Origin: Anaerolineales bacterium
GTDB lineage: Bacteria; Chloroflexota; Anaerolineae; Anaerolineales; Villigracilaceae
Length of the DNA: 10,262 nucleotides
Direction of reading: 5' to 3'
NCBI GenBank assembly: GCA_025966435.1
Contig: JAICRQ010000078.1
Location: forward strand, 1 to 10,262
How positions within the stretch are numbered: the stretch's first letter is position 1; each line of letters opens with the position of its first letter. The translations under genes and the position numbers were made by a program. Below, one piece after another: positions 6,257 through 10,262 of this stretch. The notes under the pieces were generated by a model that saw nothing but the letters and a program-made list of their open reading frames with translations, had not been told where the DNA came from and did no database searches.

Positions 6257-7045
6257 CTAATATCCCCGGTCACGGATGTATTCGTTCACCTCCGCGTTGA
6301 AGGTGATCTGTTCTAGAGTAAATTCCGCCCACGGTTTTCCAACGTCAAACCAGGTGGCGTAGAAAATTTTCCCGTCCTCCGATGAGCTTGTGATCCAGAG
6401 GATTTTTTTCTGGTCAGCGGGATTTTTGAACCGCATCGCTTCCATAGTATCCACCAGACCTGTTTCCGGATGAAAGCGCACAACGAAGCTTTCCTCGGTA
6501 TCTTCAAACGGCACAAAGAGTAAGGCAGTATGTTTGTCAACTGCCTGCCAGCGCACATGAGTGTCGGTGAGCCAGAGGGAAGGAAACCATCCGCCTTCTG
6601 CCCAGAGTGCAAGATTCGCTCCCTGGTTTGTGTTTGGGTCATCATAGTACGTGCCCATAGGGCTTTCAAAAAAACTTTCCCCATCCACATAGCCTTCATT
6701 CACCCTCAGAAAAGGGATGCCAAAGAATGTGGCTTCAAAATAGTGCCGGTAGTCGCGCCCCGTATTGTGGACCATCACGAAACGTGCCGGAAGCCAGACT
6801 CCGAATGGGCGCATCCTTCCCCGGCCTGTCAATACTACCGTGTCAACAACCGGAATTTCATCACCATAGGTCCTGCGATAAAACCGCTCGACAGGCGCGG
6901 GCAGCCCTTCCGGCAGAGGAATTGTCTTCATTTCTCCTGAGGGAAGTGCTGTGTTGGTAAACGGTTTCGGTTTGACCTGTAAGCCGACCCAACCGACTAC
7001 GGTAAGAATGGCAAGAAAGATTGGAATTACGTAAATCGCTTTCAT
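6257..7045 (-). CDS. DUF6544-like membrane-anchored protein of unknown function
   Basis: A 262-residue protein with one N-terminal hydrophobic segment (MKAIYVIPIFLAILTVVGWVGL), either a signal anchor or an uncleaved signal, placing the rest outside the membrane. The segment LPEGLPAPVERFYRRTYGDEIPVVDTVVLTGRGRMRP resembles the start of DUF6544 (also listed as DUF6920), which typically begins LPAPVRRYLR. The remainder is beta-rich with several Trp/Phe/Tyr residues (FEATFFGIPFLRVNEGYVDG, NLALWAEGGWFPSLWL). No catalytic motif is evident. ATG at 7045 lies 5 nt after the stop of the upstream membrane-protein gene, with AGAGAG (7054-7059) 8 nt ahead, so the pair is an operon. The frame is open further upstream (to 7117), but that would overlap the neighbour without a ribosome site. 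The gene ends before the palindrome at 6174-6203. The family assignment rests on the N-terminal motif and is moderate. Confidence 0.75.
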   Translation of the reverse strand: MKAIYVIPIFLAILTVVGWVGLQVKPKPFTNTALPSGEMKTIPLPEGLPAPVERFYRRTYGDEIPVVDTVVLTGRGRMRPFGVWLPARFVMVHNTGRDYRHYFEATFFGIPFLRVNEGYVDGESFFESPMGTYYDDPNTNQGANLALWAEGGWFPSLWLTDTHVRWQAVDKHTALLFVPFEDTEESFVVRFHPETGLVDTMEAMRFKNPADQKKILWITSSSEDGKIFYATWFDVGKPWAEFTLEQITFNAEVNEYIRDRGY

Positions 7046-7050
7046 CGTAT

Positions 7051-7866
7051 TTACTCTCTTATATTTCGGTAAAACAAAATACATGCAATCAAACCCAAGA
7101 TCGTTAAGGTAACCCACAAAGGTGCTTCAGCCCCGGCGCCTTCCACGCCTGCGTTTGCTGCCCAGAGGGAACCGGCGGTCAGTACGAGCGTGTAAAGCGG
7201 TCCTTTTACTGTGTAAATTCCAGCAAGGATAAAGCCCCAAGGCTTACGCTGAATCAGCCAGATCCCTCCCAGGATAAGAAATGGCACAACAAGCGTCAGG
7301 TCAAGTGCAAAAACGATGCTTGTCGGGTGACCTGTTAGCGCCACAATTGCCGGAACCCTGCCTGTAAAAATAAATCCCAGTGACTGGATAACGTAAATCA
7401 ACGTGAGACCCACTGCGACAAACAGCATATACGCCGCAATCCATTTGACCGGCATTCCCGGGTTTGCTCCACGGCTGATGTGGCTCGCATCGAGGTTGGT
7501 CAACCCAAAGAGCAACGCAAACATAGAAAGACTCAAAAGGGCAGCATAAAGCAAGAAGAACCAGTTGAAGGTTGCTCCAAACAGATAGAATGCGTAGCTA
7601 TAGAGCATATAGTCAAGTATGCCCAGCCAGACTAAGAGTGCTTTTCGAGAACCGTACCTGGAAAGGATCACAGTCAGAACAAGAATAGGGACGCCGAGAA
7701 GCAATGTAATCAGATCGTTACCTTTCCAGGCGGAAGTAACGAAGAGGTTGTCTTTATAGAGGCCGTTCAAGAAGAGCCCGCCTGCTGCCGTAATACTGGC
7801 AAGGACAGCAATGAGAGCCGAGAGATTGAAAGCACTCTTAAAGTAAGGTTGGGGAGTGGCAGCCAT
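7051..7866 (-). CDS. Uncharacterised polytopic membrane protein (about 8 TM)
   Basis: A 271-residue integral membrane protein with about eight hydrophobic segments, near residues 14-36, 51-69, 76-97, 101-121, 140-167, 182-205, 209-229 and 248-266. I do not recognise a named family. Distinctive features are the loop TNLDASHISRGANPGMPVKWIAAYM between segments 4 and 5, a possible QRKPWGF turn between 6 and 7, and a glycine/alanine-rich loop VEGAGAEAP before the last helix. No transporter or enzyme motif is seen. ATG at 7866 follows AGAGGA (7873-7878) with a 6-nt spacer. The DUF6544-like gene begins 5 nt after the stop, so the two probably act together at the membrane. A CRP-like palindrome lies about 72-93 bp upstream of the start. 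Confidence 0.8.
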   Translation of the reverse strand: MAATPQPYFKSAFNLSALIAVLASITAAGGLFLNGLYKDNLFVTSAWKGNDLITLLLGVPILVLTVILSRYGSRKALLVWLGILDYMLYSYAFYLFGATFNWFFLLYAALLSLSMFALLFGLTNLDASHISRGANPGMPVKWIAAYMLFVAVGLTLIYVIQSLGFIFTGRVPAIVALTGHPTSIVFALDLTLVVPFLILGGIWLIQRKPWGFILAGIYTVKGPLYTLVLTAGSLWAANAGVEGAGAEAPLWVTLTILGLIACILFYRNIRE

Positions 7867-7937
7867 AAATTATCCTCTTATACAAGGGACATTTTATGTT
7901 TAATCGACAATCCCAATCAGTGTATAAGGTCACGTCT

Positions 7938-7959
7938 AAATGTGAATTTTGTCACAAAT
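7938..7959 (-). promoter_or_regulatory. Candidate CRP/FNR-family operator
   Basis: The sequence TGTGA (7941-7945), six bases, TCACA (7952-7956) matches the core of the CRP consensus TGTGA-N6-TCACA exactly, and AT-rich flanks (AAA before, AATT after) extend the dyad. It lies 72-93 bp upstream of the ATG at 7866, in the only gap that can contain that operon's promoter. A -10-like TATACA on the minus strand (7922-7927) is about 22 nt from the dyad centre, placing the site near the -35 region of a putative promoter. Which regulator binds, and whether it activates or represses, cannot be told. Confidence 0.45.
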
Positions 7960-8053
7960 TGATATTGAGAGAAATTTGTATCCCTTTAAGACTCTAACAA
8001 CAATTTTCTTATTCGTTTAGAACGTGTTATTCGACATTCAGGCGTTGAATAAG

Positions 8054-8096
8054 TAATGAAGGAGCCAGAGACAGTACATCTCTGGCTCTTTCATTA
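8054..8096 (-). terminator. Long hairpin downstream of the CHRD gene, likely terminator
   Basis: Arms at 8054-8071 and 8079-8096 pair over 18 positions around the 7-nt loop CAGTACA, with a single mismatch (G8061 against T8089). It begins 26 nt beyond the CHRD stop codon, the normal place for a terminator on the minus strand, although the following CTTATTC is only a poor T-tract. The core GAGCCAGAGA / TCTCTGGCTC resembles the palindrome at 6174-6203 with one compensatory base-pair change. Confidence 0.55.
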
Positions 8097-8121
8097 TCCC
8101 AGCGCCGTCAGGTCTTGGCGA

Positions 8122-8604
8122 TTATTTAACCAATTGAGCGCGAACCGCGCCCTCGGGATGCTTGATGGAAGTTACGAGGATGTAATAGCGCGAGGGGTTT
8201 CTCTGAATGTCATGAGCAAGTGTGCTGCTGACACCCACACAGCCGCTGGCGTTGGGACCCAATGAAAAGTCAGGATGTAAGTCTACGACCAGGGGACCGT
8301 TGGAGCCAGCCGGTGCCCGGTAAATGCCTATGCTGGCTGGCGGCCAATTCGAGCCATCTCCCGGGTAAACGAAGACCCGCAGGTTATAACAAATTTGCGC
8401 CTTGCCTGCATTGACACTGACCGTACCGTCTCCAAACATGTTGGGGTCGCCGGAGCCAGCCGGCACAACGGCGTGCCAATCCAGGTAAATGGTCCTGGAA
8501 GCCGCTGCCTGGACGTTGACTGCAGAGATCAATGCCAGTAGGAGGACGACTCCCAAACAAAGGAAGATATTCCTTTGTTTCATGTTCCATTTCTCCGTTT
8601 CCAT
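8122..8604 (-). CDS. Secreted CHRD-domain protein
   Basis: A 160-residue exported protein consisting of a signal peptide and one CHRD domain, a fold named after chordin and common in bacterial secreted proteins of unknown role. The signal comprises KWNMKQR, then hydrophobic NIFLCLGVVLLLALISAV, with probable cleavage after VQA near residue 33. The CHRD pattern is seen in GDGTVSVNAGKAQICYNLRV (58-77), SNGPLVVDL (101-109), SGCVGVSSTLAHDIQRNPSRYYILVTSIKHPEGAVRAQL (120-158). Two mature cysteines, C72 and C122, could form a disulfide. The usual HIH-like segment before the Gly-Pro turn reads ASIGIYRAPAG here, an unusual variant. ATG at 8604 follows AAGGAG (8612-8617) with a 7-nt spacer; ATG at 8583 is a possible alternative. 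The gene appears monocistronic, with a hairpin terminator behind it. Confidence 0.85.
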   Translation of the reverse strand: METEKWNMKQRNIFLCLGVVLLLALISAVNVQAAASRTIYLDWHAVVPAGSGDPNMFGDGTVSVNAGKAQICYNLRVFVYPGDGSNWPPASIGIYRAPAGSNGPLVVDLHPDFSLGPNASGCVGVSSTLAHDIQRNPSRYYILVTSIKHPEGAVRAQLVK

Positions 8605-8647
8605 TTTAAGACTCCTTTCTTTAACATCTCATTAAGGGACCACCCCG

Positions 8648-8665
8648 GCTGCAATCCATTGCAGC
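8648..8665 (-). other. Small hairpin in the CHRD gene leader
   Basis: GCTGCAA (8648-8654) and TTGCAGC (8659-8665) form a perfect 7-bp stem with a 4-nt loop, 44 nt upstream of the CHRD start codon, in its probable 5' untranslated region. The surrounding 191-bp gap (8605-8795) shows no clear promoter. The hairpin matches no riboswitch class I can recognise; it may be an mRNA-stability element or chance. Confidence 0.25.
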
Positions 8666-8795
8666 TATGCAGGGTAGCCCACCAGAATCTGTTAAAAATG
8701 TACGGGAAATGTCACATGCCGGATTTGTTCGCTGGGACTGTTTAATACTGCCTCTGGCGAGGGGTAAATTATTTGTCCGGCGGCCTCTTGCTATT

Positions 8796-9755
8796 TTAGA
8801 TTTCGATAACGATTTTCCCCTGTGCGTGCCCTGTTCCGATGTGACGCATAGCTTCGGCGGTCTTGCTTAACGGATACGTTCGTTCCACAACCGGCGTTAC
8901 TTTCCCCGACTCGATCAGCTCGCACAGGACAATGAAATCTTCGCGGGTAAATTTAGCGATAAAGAAAACAACCTTCTGGCTCGCACCGCGCGACCCCAGC
9001 TTGATCTTGATCATGTGACTGAGAGGTCCGATTAACGGAGTCCTCGGTCCGCCGACGATGACGAAGGTCGCGTCCGGGTTCAGGATTCGTCTGCACTCCG
9101 ACCACGACCGCCCTCCGGCGATATCGAATAAGAGGTCATAGCGTCGATCGCTGCGAGTGAAATCCTCTCGTGTGTAGTCGATGACGTGGTCGGCGCCGAG
9201 TGAACGGACGAGCTCCACATTCCTCGTGCTGCATACGGCTGTCACTTCCGCGCCGAATGCCTTCGCGATCTGCACGGCGAACGTCCCCACACCTCCTGTC
9301 GCGCCGTTGATCAGGACCTTCTGCCCCGGCTGAATCTGCCCGTAGTCGCGGAGTCCCTGCAGAGCTGTGATCGCCGCCGTCGGGACGGCTGCCGCCTGCT
9401 CGAACGTCAGGTTGGCAGGTTTGCGCGCAATCGCCTTCTTCACGCAGACGTATTCGGCGAACGCCCCAGTCCTCCCGCCAAAGACTTCATCGCCGGGTTT
9501 GAAATCGGTGACGCTGCTACCGACCTCTTCGACCACGCCCGCGAAATCCGCACCGAGTCTTGAGTCTTTGGGCTTGAGCAGTCCCTGCCCAATGCGACCG
9601 ATGAATAGACCCGTCATGGCATACCACTCGGCGATATTCACAGAAGAGGCATGCACACGGACCAGCACCTCATCGTCTGCGGGGATTGGCTTGTCGATCT
9701 CGCGCAGCTCGAGGACATCGGGAGAACCATACTTGTGATGAACGATTGCTTTCAT
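8796..9755 (-). CDS. NAD(P)-dependent MDR oxidoreductase (quinone oxidoreductase-like, zinc-free)
   Basis: A complete 319-residue medium-chain dehydrogenase/reductase of the quinone-oxidoreductase-like branch, expected to reduce a quinone, enone or related carbonyl with NAD(P)H in the cytoplasm. The N-terminal GroES-like domain covers about residues 1-125 (MKAIVHHKYGSPDVLEL, RLGADFAGVVEEVG, FKPGDEVFGG). The Rossmann domain follows with GATGGVG at 151-157 binding the cofactor, then SLGADHVIDY and VIVGGP. The structural-zinc cysteine cluster and catalytic zinc ligands of alcohol dehydrogenases are absent, so it is zinc-independent. ATG at 9755 follows AAGGA (9763-9767) with a 7-nt spacer. A homologous gene lies 27 nt upstream in the same orientation, suggesting an operon formed by tandem duplication or recruitment. 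By eye this copy is more GC-rich than its neighbour. The physiological substrate is not readable. Confidence 0.9.
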   Translation of the reverse strand: MKAIVHHKYGSPDVLELREIDKPIPADDEVLVRVHASSVNIAEWYAMTGLFIGRIGQGLLKPKDSRLGADFAGVVEEVGSSVTDFKPGDEVFGGRTGAFAEYVCVKKAIARKPANLTFEQAAAVPTAAITALQGLRDYGQIQPGQKVLINGATGGVGTFAVQIAKAFGAEVTAVCSTRNVELVRSLGADHVIDYTREDFTRSDRRYDLLFDIAGGRSWSECRRILNPDATFVIVGGPRTPLIGPLSHMIKIKLGSRGASQKVVFFIAKFTREDFIVLCELIESGKVTPVVERTYPLSKTAEAMRHIGTGHAQGKIVIEI

Positions 9756-9782
9756 GCAGAATTCCTTACTTGGTCTTTCGAT

Positions 9783-10262
9783 CTATGCAACTGTAATAAC
9801 CACTTTCCCTTTGGCGCGTCCTTCTGCTACATAGCGCAGTGCTTTTGGAATCTCATCAAACGGATATCTTCGATCGATCACAGGGACGATCTTGCCGGCT
9901 ACGCAAAGCTTTGTAATCGCCATCAAGGCTTTGCTATCCTGTGGGACCACCAAGAGGCGTACATTCCTGCCCCGGATTCTTCTTATCCACGGACCCAAAA
10001 GCAAAACCTGAAACAGTGTTGCGACAGAACCTCCGACGAAGAAATACGTCCCGTTGGGCTTGAGCGCCCGCGCATAGGCAAAGACAGAGCGGTGTGCGAT
10101 GAGATCGAGAATGAGATCATACTGATTTCTATTTTTGGTGAAATCCTGTCTTGTGTAATCCATTACATGGTCCGCGCCCAGCGAGCGAAGGAAATCCATC
10201 TTGCCGGTGTTATCCACCCCGGTCACTTCTGCTCCGTGCAGCCTGGCAAGCTGCACGGCAAA
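9783..10262 (-). CDS. MDR oxidoreductase, C-terminal part (5' end beyond window)
   Basis: The 3' portion of a second zinc-free MDR oxidoreductase; the frame is open to the window edge, and the GTG at 10256 is internal (the residues before it read F-A). The visible 159 residues begin inside the Rossmann domain (FAVQLARLHGAEVTGVD, just after the expected glycine motif) and continue through SLGADHVMDYTRQDFTKN, DLILDLIAHRSV, YFFVGGS, and the terminal YPFDEIPKALRYVAEGRAKGKVVITV. It parallels the downstream MDR gene position by position but is clearly diverged (for example KPNGTYFFVGGS against NPDATFVIVGGP). TAG stop at 9783-9785; the next gene starts 27 nt later. Cofactor motif and N-terminal domain are outside the window. 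Confidence 0.87.
   Translation of the reverse strand, partial: FAVQLARLHGAEVTGVDNTGKMDFLRSLGADHVMDYTRQDFTKNRNQYDLILDLIAHRSVFAYARALKPNGTYFFVGGSVATLFQVLLLGPWIRRIRGRNVRLLVVPQDSKALMAITKLCVAGKIVPVIDRRYPFDEIPKALRYVAEGRAKGKVVITVA

Noticed and set aside
8605..8795. Riboswitch in the CHRD leader
   Set aside because: Apart from one 7-bp hairpin the leader shows no conserved aptamer motif that I recognise.
9367..9738. 123-codon open frame on the + strand inside the MDR gene
   Set aside because: Antisense to a GC-rich MDR gene; the Ser/Thr/Pro-rich translation is typical of a shadow frame.

Overview
The window reads as a chromosomal segment from a moderate-GC (roughly 50-55% by eye) heterotrophic bacterium. 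The gene mix is a GH42 beta-galactosidase, a xylose-isomerase-like TIM barrel, a lipoprotein-anchored glycoside hydrolase remnant, a DUF2243/CtaG pair, a MoxR/VWA-metallopeptidase pair and a CHRD secreted protein. Together with clear Shine-Dalgarno sites and non-ATG starts, this fits Chloroflexota (Ktedonobacteria- or Anaerolineae-like). That placement is inference from family content only; no rRNA, tRNA or other taxonomic marker is present. I see no phage, transposase, CRISPR array or RNA gene.

Layout. Position 1-718 (+) is the 3' part of a GH42 beta-galactosidase. Positions 840-3427 (-) read, in transcription order: a TIM-barrel sugar isomerase/epimerase (TTG start), a truncated lipoprotein glycoside hydrolase remnant, DUF2243 and a CtaG-like membrane protein. 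Position 3534-3917 (+) is an unknown 127-residue protein, divergent from the isomerase and convergent with the next unit. Positions 3914-6081 (-) hold a two-gene unit, a MoxR AAA+ ATPase followed by a HEXXH/VWA protein. Positions 6257-7866 (-) hold a two-gene unit, an 8-TM membrane protein followed by a membrane-anchored DUF6544-like protein. It has a CRP-like palindrome upstream and is bracketed by two related hairpins. Position 8122-8604 (-) is a secreted CHRD-domain protein. Positions 8796-10262 (-) hold two tandem zinc-free MDR oxidoreductases, the upstream one running out of the window.

How the genes work together. MoxR and the VWA metallopeptidase are a known type of co-operating pair (ATPase plus MIDAS-containing client or partner). 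DUF2243 and CtaG are a recurring membrane pair tied by association to cytochrome oxidase biogenesis, but no oxidase subunit lies within the window. The GH42 enzyme, the isomerase and the glycoside hydrolase remnant suggest a carbohydrate-use neighbourhood that has been rearranged: the remnant ends abruptly about 35 bp before the DUF2243 start codon. The most interesting leads are that breakpoint, the uncharacterised 8-TM/DUF6544 operon with its CRP-like site, and the two compensatorily changed hairpins. No complete new defence or mobile system is visible.
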